Below, piece after piece: positions 47,478 to 58,304 of a stretch of DNA of 64,000 bases. The position numbers and the translations under genes were made by a program. This stretch comes from Dipteronia dyeriana. Taxonomy: Eukaryota; Streptophyta; Magnoliopsida; Sapindales; Sapindaceae. The notes beneath the pieces were generated by a model. The model was not told where the DNA came from. It saw nothing but the letters and a program-made list of their open reading frames with translations, and ran no database searches. The number at the start of each line of letters is the position of its first letter. Positions within the stretch are counted from its first letter, which is position 1. Location: positions 87,351,819 to 87,415,818 of the forward strand of contig CM065295.1 of the NCBI GenBank assembly GCA_032871835.1, read 5' to 3'.

Positions 47478-49553
47478 GTGTATATTGTAAGGAAAGTTTC
47501 AGGTACCATTCCCGCCAACGACCCTAAAAGGTAGGGTCCATACTTCACATTTGTTGCCACAGCACAGTAATTATATATCATATATGGGAAAGGAGAAATC
47601 CTGATTAATGCTACAGCTCGAAACTGATGAAACCAATTTCCTTCACCAGCTGCTCTAAGAATAGCAGCTTTCTTTGGATATTTTTCTAACCACCCCTGCA
47701 TAAAGATCAATAAACAGTCAAAGAGAGAAAGGGAGAATTCATGATGAATAATGAATAAATAAATTTCAGATATATACTTGAATTCTATGAAGGAAGAGAG
47801 AACCAATGAAATATGGAAGTGATATGCCCACAGCCACTGCTGGCATAATCAGTAGAAATCCAAAGCCATAACCAAATGTCATCCCAGCCACCCACATAGA
47901 AGGTGAAGATGGTAAAAGTAAGGTGGGGAATAATGCAACTGAAGCAAAAACCAGAACTGCAAGCACTGGAGTACTGAACGTCTTTGTCTCCCAATTTATA
48001 AGTGGAATAACTTCCTGAAATCTCAATTCAATCATCAGGTCAAGCAAAGGCCAAATATGAAACATGCAGATATATTCTATATAAGATATGAACTCTATTC
48101 TAGCGTTACTTACAGAAATGAAGCAGTAATATCACAATCTATGGAAAATATGCATATAATACTTCAGCCACAGGCCCACAGTACATTAATGTACATCCCA
48201 TTATTGTCATTAACTAATCTGTAACATCCTCAATTTCAGCATAGAACAATTGACATTTAAGGAAGACAAAATTCGATTAGAACAATTACAAGGTCAACAT
48301 CAAAACAAGTACCACACATATTTAGCCAGGTGACCAGATGGAAATAATAATAAAACATTTCTGAATGAACCAAATATCCCCCGCACAGTACAATATCCAT
48401 TGTTTTCCTACGGTAACATCATTAACTTGGTCTACCAACACTGATGGTATTTCAAAGAGAACATGTACTTCACATGCAAAAAATGCACAAACTGCACACT
48501 GAGACTAGCAATATTGATTTACATCCCTCGACATGAAATAAGAAGCCATTCCAACTAAAAGGGGAATCTTGGTGCTCAGTCTCACATATATTTGTGTTTT
48601 TCAAAACTCAAATAAAATAAGGACCATCAAAATTTGTAGCACGACCAAAAAATAAATCAAAAGCACCAAACTTTCTAGCCAATTTAACATTTTGAATGCT
48701 CGTGCAATCCAACATTACACTCTTAATAAAGTAAAAATCAAAGAAAATGATACCAAGCCCACTGTCAATATTAACCTAGCCACATAATGTACAGAAGTTT
48801 GATCAACCCCACACTCCAAAACACAATTAGTCAACCTAATAGCGTCCCAATTCCTGACTACAATCAACTTGCAAGACTCTAATAATATTCACCATAACTA
48901 TATAAAAAGATATAACTTTTAAGCAAAAACCCCAAAACGTGGAATGCAATAAAAGCCACAATGCAGAGCACAAACACTCAATCTGATGATACATACACCA
49001 ATACATTACACGGTATAACAGCTAAAAAACTCATTCAAATTGATAGGATAACAACTCTGTCCCAAAATTGAGGGCAAAAATACCAAACCCTAAGCATATT
49101 TGAAGCCACGAAAACAGATTATTCAAAACACAATCACTAAACTCAACATATACATTACAAAATCCTACAGAAAGAAGTCAAAGTTTACAGGAAACAGAAG
49201 CGATTAAACAATTCATGAAAAACATAGAAGCCGAAAATTAGGAACAAAAAAAAAACAATAAAAAAAAATAGAAGAAATCTGACCTTATCCATGAAAAAGG
49301 GACCGACCCATTTGAGAAAAACCCCAGCCAATAAAACCAAACACGTGAACAACAAAAACAACTTGAACCAGAACCACATCGACCGACAGCCGCATCTTCT
49401 CGGTGAACCGAGCCCCTCCTCTTCAAAGTCTCTCAATTTCACATAGTCCCCATTATTATTAATATTATTATTATTATTATCAGTAATTTCTCCATCGTTT
49501 ATTCTCAGCGTCAACTCTGGCACCACCTCATTATCTTCCTCATAATAAGTCAT
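43584..49553 (-). CDS. VTT/DedA-domain 'SNARE-associated Golgi protein' (4 exons, 3.7-kb last intron)
   Basis: Polytopic membrane protein of the VTT (VMP1/TMEM41/TMEM64/DedA) superfamily; animal members scramble lipids in the secretory pathway, while the plant role is little known. Exons are 49553-49284, 48014-47778, 47695-47478 and 43764-43584, with GT-AG introns throughout. The joined frame encodes 301 aa (Arabidopsis At1g12450 about 303 as I recall). The acidic, Asn-rich N-terminus precedes a helix ([20 protein letters not shown]). The VTT core has [29 protein letters not shown], a [19 protein letters not shown] re-entrant segment and [19 protein letters not shown]. The last exon adds [19 protein letters not shown], another membrane helix, and ends [16 protein letters not shown]. 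This exon is easy to miss because it lies 3.7 kb away, beyond a repeat-filled intron. The splice donor of exon 3 is only 6 bp from a GA/TA microsatellite. Confidence 0.93.
44780..45065 (-). pseudogene. Unidentified coding-like fragment inside the VTT-gene intron
   Basis: On the minus strand, two short open stretches have protein-like composition: [19 protein letters not shown] then [11 protein letters not shown] (about 45035-44935), followed after a TGATAG stop pair and a frame change by [28 protein letters not shown] (about 44930-44795). GC content is higher than in the surrounding intron. I do not recognise the family. A decayed gene fragment or transposon-captured exon is more likely than a live gene. 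Confidence 0.3.
45549..45905. repeat. About 180-bp imperfect tandem duplication
   Basis: Two direct copies (about 45549-45730 and 45737-45905) share ATTCTTGTCTTTCCC, TTATTGCAAATCTTTCAATG, GGAAACATCATAT and TTCATTATCACAAAGAAGCA in the same order. They lie in intron 3 of the VTT-domain gene and have no recognisable coding content. Confidence 0.7.
46085..46990. mobile_element. Fold-back/MULE-like element with about 130-bp terminal inverted repeats
   Basis: The left arm (about 46095-46225) and the reverse complement of the right arm (about 46840-46985) share GACTTTTTAGGAAAA, GATCATCAAAATGGAG, TTGTGGGGACCAC, GATAACCTC and CCTATTTTTTA blocks in order. The interior (46555-46745) has about three copies of a 60-65-bp TTTCGGTTTCGAAGTAACT-containing unit. 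The whole lies in the last intron of the VTT-domain gene. There is no transposase. Confidence 0.65.
47407..47471. repeat. (TA)n(GA)n microsatellite next to a splice donor
   Basis: A TA run (47407-47447) and a GA run (to 47471) stop 6 bp before the exon 3 donor site of the VTT-domain gene (intron starts at 47477 on the minus strand). In the transcript the intron would begin GTATGT and run at once into (CU)n(UA)n. Confidence 0.95.
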
Positions 49554-49858
49554 CGAACAATAAAATCATAAAACAAACCCACTACAACAGCATCAATAAA
49601 ATTAAAAAAATAATAATAATAATAGAGGTAGCAGCAGAGCCTTGAATTTATGCTTGGTTGCTGAGAAAATTAACAGGGGACAGTAATGTTGGAAGAGGAG
49701 AAGATCGGTGAAGATGAAAGCAGAAACAAACAAGACAACCAGTGAAGCAAAAGGCAATAAATTGCTTTTTATCGATTTTAAACAATTAAATTTCCGTTTT
49801 TTTAACGTTTAAACGTCCTTCCAAGTTACAACTTTGAGATAATATCTGTCATTACGGT

Positions 49859-49916
49859 TTTTGCCACGTTTTCTTAAAACGTCACCGTTCGGACGTTTTA
49901 AGAAAACGTGGCAAAA
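49859..49916. promoter_or_regulatory. 25-bp perfect inverted repeat with ACGTGGC cores upstream of the VTT gene
   Basis: Arms 49859-49883 and 49892-49916 are exact reverse complements around an 8-base centre (ACCGTTCG). Each arm carries GCCACGT/ACGTGGC, the ABRE/G-box-type core bound by bZIP factors, so two such sites face each other. It lies about 305 bp upstream of the VTT start codon. It could be a paired bZIP site, a cruciform-forming sequence or a very short transposon relic. Confidence 0.6.
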
Positions 49917-50336
49917 CTTTTTGTTTGGAGTGACAAGCGTCGTAAATGTATCAATGAAGCAATCAAGCCCTTAATTTGGAATTTAATACAATTTTATATT
50001 ACATTTTAAATCTTTACTACTCAGAGAAAACCCTGACAACGAGAGAGTCTTGGGTGCATCATGCTGCACCCTGACAACACCGGTGAAAATACTCATTAAA
50101 TATGATTATAAAATACACGTAGATTAAATTTATACATATAAAACTCAAACTTATAATAAAAAGTTTCACACCCAGGTTGTAAGGAATTATTATAATATTT
50201 TAAATAATAAATAAATAAATATTTTATGAATCAGATCGGATAATAAATAAAAAAATAATATTAAAAATACTATAATAATTTATGGTTTGAAAAAAATAAA
50301 GGCTCGAATCCACAACCTCTTAATATAATATAAGGG
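49917..50336. other. Intergenic spacer
   Basis: AT-rich spacer between the inverted repeat and a hAT-like element. No gene or RNA is supported. Confidence 0.5.
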
Positions 50337-50982
50337 TAGGGGTGGGCAAAAAACCAATGAACCGAACCGAACCGAACCGAACCAGTGGATCAAACCGGTC
50401 CAATTGGTTTTTTAACGGTTTTGATTGGGTGATCGGTTCGGTTCGGTTCTAATTTTAAAAAAACCGGTTGGATCGGTTCTTGTTCGGTTTAGTTCCAAAA
50501 ACCAGATAACCGAACCGGTACCCGACTATAAATTAGAAAAAAAAAACTAATTTCAACTTCCACTCTTCACTCTTCAATTATTAGGTATGTTTTATTGGAT
50601 TTTAAAATGTAATTTGACTTTGTTTGGTATTGACTGTTGTATTAGCTATCAACCAAAAATTTGGATGACATGTATTTTGAAATGTGTTTACTGTTTTGTA
50701 TTGGATTTTTTAGTTTTTTAATATGTTTTATTGTGATGTAAATAAATTTGACTCAATAGGTTCAAAAAAATGAATTAAATATGTAATAAATGAAATTTAG
50801 AATTTTGGCCTATTAAACCCAAAACAAAAAAAAAAACGAACCGGTCCAATTCGGTTGTTTTTTTTATTGGTTGGCAAATGTTAATTTGATTGGATCGGAT
50901 CACTTTTTTTAAAACCGGATTTTATCGGTTTTTTATCGGTTGTATGAAAAACTGAATCGATCCAATCAGCACCCATCCCTAG
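50337..50982. mobile_element. Non-autonomous hAT-like element, about 645 bp, with ATAAGGGT duplication
   Basis: The left end TAGGGGTGGGC and the reverse complement of the right end, TAGGGATGGGTGC, form short inverted repeats. ATAAGGGT stands immediately outside on both sides (50330-50337 and 50983-50990), an 8-bp duplication diagnostic of hAT insertion. The subterminal zones are packed with GAACCG/CGGTTC repeats on both sides of an AT-rich, non-coding middle. Confidence 0.8.
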
Positions 50983-52430
50983 ATAAGGGTATACCGTTAA
51001 ACTAATCTTGGTCAAGGTAATAATCACTTAAATATATATTTTATTGAATAATGTTTATTTGATGTAATTAATACTGAAAAATATTATGGTTTGGTTGTGA
51101 AGGGAGAGACGCGTGTTGATGAATTGGCGTGGGTGGCGGTGCTGTGTGAAGTGTGATTGGTTTGTCTTTTACTTGACATTCCAGCAAGGTATGTGGATGT
51201 GGCCCATGTGAGTTGAGTTTTTGAGTTACCCCATTGAACGAGTTGCTGAGTTGAGTTGTTGAGTTACCCCATTGAACGAGTTGCTGAGTTGATTACTCAT
51301 TCCCTCGTTAATCATTATTGGATTAAGATTAAATGATTAATGTTGATGGGAGAGCAAGAAAAGGTCACATCACAACGACCAAGACACCAACGACAAATCA
51401 GGTAACGGGTTTTCTACCACAGTCCAATATAATTATGGCACGTGTAAGCAAAGCTGGCTCCAACTATTATTCTAAACCAAGATATGTTATTTATATAAGC
51501 ATAAGAATTTACATTGGATTTTATTTGAAAACAATAAACATTTTCCTGTTATGAATTAAGTGTGGATTTTCCACCATGCACTCGGAAGTGAACCAAGTGG
51601 TTCTCTAAACCCTTCTAAATATAGAGCAATCTCTTTGTAAACGAGATTCTCTCAGATTTATACAAAAGCTCTTATCTCTATCTTCTCGTCTCTCGTCTCT
51701 CACTTTATTTCATATGTTCATCTCTCCCGTCTCATTTCATCACTTTATTCTTTTTATTATCAGTTAGCTATTCTTTATTCATTTATTTTACAACGCCTTA
51801 TCACCACAGGTATAGATTAGGCATTACTAAGTATTAATTTTGTTCCAGAGAGAAAGGTTTTGAGAGTTTTAATTTGGTTTTGATTGAGTCCAAAATTTTC
51901 AATCTGTTCGAATCGGTTTTTGAAGGATACTGTTGTGTTCCTCTCAGAAATACGATTCCGACGCCACTGATCACGTCTCAAACGGAGCTCTAACGAACTC
52001 TCTAGAGTCGGTCAAAGTTCGGTCAACGCTTAACAAATTTCTAGATTTTTCTACAATTTCCCAAGGAAGAAAACGACACTCTAACGCCATGTCAGTGCCC
52101 AGTCGTGACACTTCAGCGACTATTGTGCCACGTCAATGACACATCGGCAATTTGCCATGTCACTATATTGGAATATTTTGTTACTGTCAAAACATATTCT
52201 GTTACCGTCAGAGAATATTCCGTTAGCTGAATCAACTCAGTCTATAAATGTTTTATGCCCAACTTAGTGCAATTTCACATGTTTCAACCGAGTCTGGCCT
52301 ATTTCCAGCTATTTTAAATCGTTCTGGACGTAATTGTGCCATCAGTTTTAGCTAATTCAGCTTGTAAGTACTGTTTTGACTTATTCATACTTTATTAACT
52401 CTATTTTCAGGTGCGATGGAAGATCCAGAT
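50983..52430. other. Spacer or possible LTR region left of the second copia
   Basis: No gene is supported. A tandem duplication of about 40 bp (GAGTTACCCCATTGAACGAG) lies at about 51224-51296. From about 51560 the DNA looks like an LTR or leader (CT-rich stretch at 51660-51760, then less AT-rich DNA at 51940-52140) and probably belongs to the degenerate copia that follows. I could not find the LTR ends or a primer site. Confidence 0.35.
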
Positions 52431-53052
52431 CTCTATCGCGAGTGCGTATAGAATCCCCTGATGGGTAATTTATTTATATCTCAACATTCTGGATATGTAT
52501 ATATAGTTCCGTATAACAAGATGGATTATACCGTCAACGGAACTCGTATATATAATTCTGGAGAACTTATGTCCTTGAAATGTTTTAATTTTATGCTCAT
52601 ATCGGGTGACCTCATGACCCTGAAATCATTTATTTTTATACAATATATGATACTGACATATGCTATGTCTCGGACCGGCTTCAGCCGTCTTTTAGGATTG
52701 GTTTCGGCTGTGTTTCCAAATAAATTGTTTAAATATTCAACATTTATTGTTACGCAATATATGAGACTGACTTATGTCATGACTCATGACTGTCTTAAGA
52801 ATGGCTTCAGCTGTGTCTCCAGATAATTATTATGTTTTTTAAAATATTCGTTTTATTTATTTGTACATAATATATGAGATCGGTTAGACCAATTAATCAT
52901 AACTTAAAGTTTATGGATTTATGACATTTAAGTTGGCACGGTTTTTGATAACCGATGAGAACCTGGAGTTCTAGATCCAGTGTTATAAATATGAAAGTCA
53001 TACTTTATTATTTGGAACTTAGGGTTTCAAACTCGTTCAGAATCTGAAATTA

Positions 53053-53054
<2 letters not shown>

Positions 53055-53107
<53 letters not shown>
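53055..53107. repeat. (TA)n microsatellite
   Basis: An uninterrupted TA dinucleotide run of about 26 units lies within the degenerate copia element. Confidence 0.95.
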
Positions 53108-53109
<2 letters not shown>

Positions 53110-53144
53110 CGTGATATGTTTACATGTCATTCATTTTAGAAAAA

Positions 53145-53500
53145 TGATTTACACATCCAACAGAATGTTGTGAGTATCATAAAAAGATTTAATATCCTGA
53201 TGAATAAATGAATTTGGAAATAATATGTTATCCATTTCATACGTATCCAACAGGATGTTGTAAGTATAGTAAAATGATTTATGATCCTATCGAATAAAAA
53301 GTTGAAAATAATATTTTATTTCATTCCAAATTTGAAAATAATATTTTATTCAATTCCTACGTATCTATCAAGATGCTGTGAGTATCATAAAAAGGATTTA
53401 AGATCTTAATGTATCATTTATTTGAGAACAAAGATTTACACATCCAGCAGGATGCTGTGGGTATCATAAAAGAGATTTAACATCCTAATATCACGTATAC
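53145..53500. repeat. Four degenerate tandem units of about 90-110 bp
   Basis: Each unit carries CATCCAACAGRATGTTGTRA (or a close variant), then GTATCATAAAA.GATTTA, then a TCCT(A)AT.GAATAAA block. The starts are near 53150, 53240, 53360 and 53440. They lie in the untranslated leader or gag-proximal part of the copia. Confidence 0.6.
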
Positions 53501-53839
53501 TAAGATTGTAAAAGATATTTTATCCATTTTATATTTGCTCTTGAAGGAGCAAATATCAAGAAAGTAAGTTTGGATATATTTAAATTTATGAGATATCAAA
53601 ACATACCTCAATAGTAGATGTTTGTAAATGACAAGAGAAAATGGTTTACATAATAAACCTATTTAAAAAAAACGGGGACAGATTATTATCATTTCAGATG
53701 AGATGTAAAACGACATTACATATAATGTCTATAAAATTCCTAGAAGGAAAATAAACATCTTGTCGAGAGTGCAATGATTCATACAGTTTATGCGGAGCTA
53801 GATATATTTTATGAATTTGACGTTGCTATGAGTAAATGT

Positions 53840-54200
53840 TAATACTGTTTCCGAGTCCAATGGATCTCATAGAAAGCTCCGGAGGAGCCACGATATTGTT
53901 GTCAAACAATACTAAATTATGTATCAGATCCAACATATCTAAAAGAAAGTTTTGGAAGAGCCACGATATTGTTATCAAACAAAACTAAATTATATATCAA
54001 TGATACTTGATATTTTTCAAATAGAACATAAAGAAATATGTTTATTTCAAGGGTATAAAAGGTTAATACTAGATCAGATCCAACAGATCTGATTAAAGGC
54101 TCTAGAAGAGCCACAATCTTATTACCATATGCTATGTGATTGTGTATCGACGATACTTTATATCATTCAAACAGAATATAAAGGAATCTGTTTCAAAGAT
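53840..54200. repeat. Three degenerate direct repeats with GAGCCACGATATTGTT
   Basis: Units start near 53850, 53925 and 54075. They share AGATC(C/T)AACA.ATCT, AGCTC..GAGAGCC-like and GAAGAGCCACRAT.TTRTTA blocks, followed by a TATRTATCRAYGATACTT block in the last two. They precede the recognisable pol remnants of the copia. Confidence 0.5.
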
Positions 54201-54551
54201 ATACGGATGTATAAATATCACATTGAAAATATGAGTAATGAGAATAATATGTGTATTGCTTCTCATAATTCAGGTCAGAAACTATTTATAGAAAAGCTGT
54301 GTGCTTTATCATCTGGATTATATTACACTATTATACAGAGTGTAGATTTTTATGCAGTTATGAATCAAAAGTTTCCAGATCCCAAAATGTTTATACTTTG
54401 GTGTGACCATATCAGTCACCTAGAATCTACAATGATTGAATCTACAATGTTGTGTAGAATCATTGAAACTTCTCATGGATATCGATTAAAGAACCAGAAG
54501 ATTCTTTATCCAATGAGAACTTATGTACTGCATATTCACATGAGAAACTAA
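54129..54551 (+). pseudogene. Copia gag-pol fragment (GAG-pre-integrase region)
   Basis: A 140-codon open stretch. Its middle and end (LYYTIIQSV, MNQKFPDPKMFILWCDHI, CRIIETSHGYRLKNQK) resemble the GAG-pre-integrase zinc region of plant Ty1/copia polyproteins. The normal RLGHPG and CXXC residues are altered or missing, so no functional zinc site is expected. It is the longest surviving frame of this element. Confidence 0.65.
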
Positions 54552-55211
54552 CAGTAAAACCATCTTATTATAAAAGTTAGTTTTGGATCCTCATCATTCT
54601 TACAAACAAATTTCAAGGGATATATGTGGACATATTCATTAACCAAATGATCCCCTTCATTATTATATGGTACTAATTAATGCATCTACAAGATGATCAC
54701 ATGTTTGTTTATTATCAAACATCTCCATATTACTTGCACTGATTATTAGTTTTTCTGGTATGTTAACTTGATTGAACTTACAAGATATTTGATGACTATT
54801 ACAAATCAGCTGGAATAGATGTTCAACATCTAGGTTTTAGATATACTCATAATCAAAATGGATCAGACGAATCACATGTCAAACGTTCTCAGGTAACTGC
54901 GAGAACTTTATTACTTCGGTATAGTTACTAAATTATATATAAGGACTTACTCATTTTTAAGCTATTTGACTGTGTTGTATATCTCTTTATTTGCATCTCT
55001 TGCATGATCTAAGATATGACTTCTGTATCATTATGAGATTAATGTTGATTTTTAATAATCTTCTATTAAATCATTTAAACTTCTGATAGTTTATATTTTT
55101 ACGTACAATATGCATATTATCATATTGATTAATTTCCAAGTGGGGAAGTTTCTCTAGAAGATAAAAGTAAATGAAAAGTTACTTACATACAAAATAGAGA
55201 TACCAGTTCGG

Positions 55212-55212
<1 letters not shown>

Positions 55213-55282
<70 letters not shown>
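55213..55282. repeat. (TA)n(TG)n microsatellite
   Basis: A TA run to about 55253 passes into a TG run ending at about 55282, within the decayed copia. Confidence 0.95.
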
Positions 55283-55285
<3 letters not shown>

Positions 55286-56464
55286 CTCATTTCAATTTTC
55301 GTATCTCTCAAATACGGAAGATAATTGATCATCAGATGATTATTAATCTGTTACCTGGTAAATTAAAAGTTAACAATATTTTATAAGTTGTTATCTAATA
55401 AACCCCCGCCGGGTAATTGTTCATGCGGAACAATCAAAGCAAAATGCAACAAATAAATCATTTGATGCATATTATAAGCTTATGAACCTTTGAAAGGTAT
55501 TGTTATTGGGATCCCAAGAGTAAACAAATCTCGAATTATAAATAAATCCACTTTTTCTAAATCAACTCTTTAAGAGTATAGTATATCTAAAGAGACACAA
55601 GTTTATGAAATGATTAAATCCATTGAAATGGAAGAAATCTCATCAGAGATACAAGTATATTGAAATTTAAAAAAAATTATATACAAGTCTATGAAGTGAC
55701 TAAATCCATTGATATGGAAGAAATCTTAACAGAGATACAAGAATATAGAAATTGAGAAAATTTATACATAAGAGAAATGTGAGATCACAAGGAAACAATC
55801 ATTGATGATGTATTGTTATACACAGTAGAGCTACTGAAATTATAAATGAGAATTATGTTTTTCATAATATCAATGATTGTAGACAAATGTATGATTGACC
55901 TAAATGAAAATAAGTGATTCAAGAATAACTGACTTCATAAGCCAAACATAAAATATTTAGACTAATAATACTCTAGATACCTTGAGATGTCAAACTAATT
56001 GGATATTGATGGGTCTTTATACGGAAACGTAATGAGAAAAATAAGATTGTGAGATAAGTGACACAACTCGCAGTAAAAGGTTTCTTACAGAAACTTAGCA
56101 TTCACTATTGATGAATACAATTACGTTCCGAATTTTTAATAAATTTGGCTGCATTTGAAAGACTTGAAATAGTGAAATACGTCTTCTAGACGTAGTAATC
56201 ATTTATCTATATGATTCACTCAATACAGATATTTATAATCCATGAAGGATTTAAAAATGCTAGAAGCATGTAAATCGAGATCTCATAATCTATATTTGAT
56301 GAGCATACAAAAATCTTTATATGGATTAAAAATAATATGAACGGATTTAGTATAACCATCTCATTTAATATCCAATAAGATAGAGATATAATAAATCATA
56401 TTAAATACTCATGTGTCTTCATAAAGAAATGAGAAAGTAAATAGTGTCTCGACCTGAATGTTTG

Positions 56465-57694
56465 TGTTAATAGTAAAATTTGGCTAGGGGGGTCAAAGAG
56501 AATTTTTCACTCTTCTAGCCGAGTCAAAGTCCAAATTCGACATTCATGAGACCTCGGGCAGACCATAAAATTACCCCGCAGAGGTAAGGAAGGATCGCCG
56601 GGCTTCAAAACTACCAGAGAGGAATCTAGGCACGACCAGGTCGGACCCCCACGCAAACACTAGAGTCCGGGCTTCTCGATGCCACCTACCCAGGAACCTC
56701 CCTGGGGTCAGGCTCCGAAACCACCCCAAGGAAGCAAGGGAGGATCGTCGAGCTCAAGAAGCACTCGAAGTGAAGCCCGACAAGCAAAGTAAGCTCCCTC
56801 CAGGTTAAGGCTTTCAGAGGTCAAACTTAACTCGTAACCTAAACTTGAAGCCCACCAACCTCTCCAGGAACCCACTGCCCCATCCACAATACAACGAGAA
56901 AGAGGATCTCTAAGTGGATCAGATCCATGTGACCTCCCAGAAATGTCTACAGGAATGCCTCAAGCTCCAAAGGGTCGAGGAAAGTCCATCCCAAGCTTCT
57001 GAGATCATAACCAAAGCATGGATCTACCTCGCTCTAGGAGACATCGAGCAGCTAACTCGGTGACCTCCATGAATAATCATGCCGTGAGTACATACATGAT
57101 CATATTTACGTAATAACCAACATTAATTTTACATACGTGTAAGACAAGAGTTTGTTTCCAAAGAGGAAACAAACTTATCTCCACCAATGACAAATCCGTT
57201 ATTTACTCGAAGTCAACGACTTTCAAATAAAGGATCCCGCCCGATAAAGAGGGAGTAGGTTCAGAGAATCAATACGGGAGATACATCCGTTCAAAGTGAT
57301 TTGATCATATATAAATATGCCTAAACATTCATACGGGAGGATGAAAGAAAAAGGATATAGAAGAGGCAGAGAGAGAACAAAGAATAGTGGGAAGAAAGAA
57401 TTACGTCGGGCCTAAATTCTGTGATCAGAACACGGCCGTCTTGGTGTCCACTATTCGAAAAGCACGAAGTTACCACTTTCCTTTGTACTAGAGAGATTGT
57501 AAGTGTATATGAGAGATTCATGTGTATCACAAGTGTTCTATAATAAAGCTCTCACTTGCTAGGGTCATTCAAACATTCGTTTCAATCTAAGCAGGTCAGG
57601 TATTAAAGGTACCGACCCGGGCCACCACCTCCGTGGTAGTGGTCTAGAGGGTGTTGGTTGGAATTTCTCATCTTGAGCAAAATTTTTGTTAACA
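56465..57694 (+). repeat. 5' LTR of the gypsy element, about 1230 bp
   Basis: It starts TGTTAATAG and ends TTTGTTAACA, so the terminal six bases are a perfect inverted TGTTAA...TTAACA. A TATA box (TATATAAATA, 57308-57317) and an AATAAA signal (about 57542) lie in the expected order near its 3' side, marking the U3-R-U5 layout. No second copy is in the window to confirm the ends. Confidence 0.7.
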
Positions 57695-57699
57695 CTTTA

Positions 57700-57708
57700 T
57701 GGCGCCGT
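57700..57708 (+). other. Primer binding site of the gypsy element (tRNA-Asp-like)
   Basis: TGGCGCCGT five bases after the LTR end matches the start of the primer site complementary to the 3' end of plant tRNA-Asp; the match breaks after the ninth base. Confidence 0.6.
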
Positions 57709-58304
57709 ATATGGGAAACTCACACACTACCATCTTTATATTCACAAGTTTGTTGTTTTACAGAAGTCATGGGGCTTCACTCCTCCCAAGGACAGCCAGA
57801 AGCGTCAGGACAACCTTCCGTTGCATTAACATGAAAGGTGCAGAAGAAAGGAAGAAAATTCGGGCTCTATTGCTAGGTCCCAAACCAACCAGCCAGCCAC
57901 TGTGCAGGCTTTGGATCCCCTTATGGGAAGCCAGGTCGAGCTTGACCAACAAGCGGAGGCCTTTGTGGAGAACGTCCACCTTCGACTGCTCGTTGAGGGT
58001 ATTACTATCCAGTAAGCAAACCTTTGCAATCGAGGGGAATCAAACAGGCCCGGGACTAGGCAACCCGTCTTTGGTTACATGGGTCCTACCCCTCAGGAGC
58101 CAGCTCGTAATAGAACGGGACTTCCACCTTCGATCCGGGATAGGTTAGAGCTTATGCCCCTCGTTCCCGAAGCGTTGCCATATTACAACCCAGGCAAGTC
58201 AAGTCAAGTCAGCGCTGGGCGTCCCTCCCCGAGAGCGACGAGAGTTTCTTCCCCCCAACGACTTCAAGGAGGGAAACCCGAGCTAGGGAGAAGGAGAGTC
58301 AGTA

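Larger units (their letters stand above)
52431..56464 (+). mobile_element. Degenerate Ty1/copia retrotransposon, right part interrupted
   Basis: Translation gives decayed copia domains in the normal order on the plus strand. A GAG-pre-integrase segment (MNQKFPDPKMFILWCDHI, TSHGYRLKNQKI) lies inside the frame 54129-54551. An integrase-like YTHNQNGSDESHVKRSQ lies at about 54840-54900. Reverse-transcriptase fragments (IHEGFK, SLYGLK, then CVFIKK) lie at about 56240-56435 in different frames. The copia coding then ends where the gypsy LTR begins at 56465. Many stops and frameshifts show it is long dead. Confidence 0.7.

Noticed and set aside
52461..52826. 121-codon frame before the copia pol remnants
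   Set aside because: It contains internally repeated non-coding-like units and no gag motif; I could not support it as a gene.
53145..53500. CRISPR-like regular repeats
   Set aside because: Eukaryotic window, degenerate units, unequal spacing and no cas genes; they are minisatellite-like repeats in a retrotransposon.
57699..58148. 149-codon frame starting at the gypsy primer site
   Set aside because: The ATG overlaps the primer site, and the product has no recognisable domain; it is element leader sequence.
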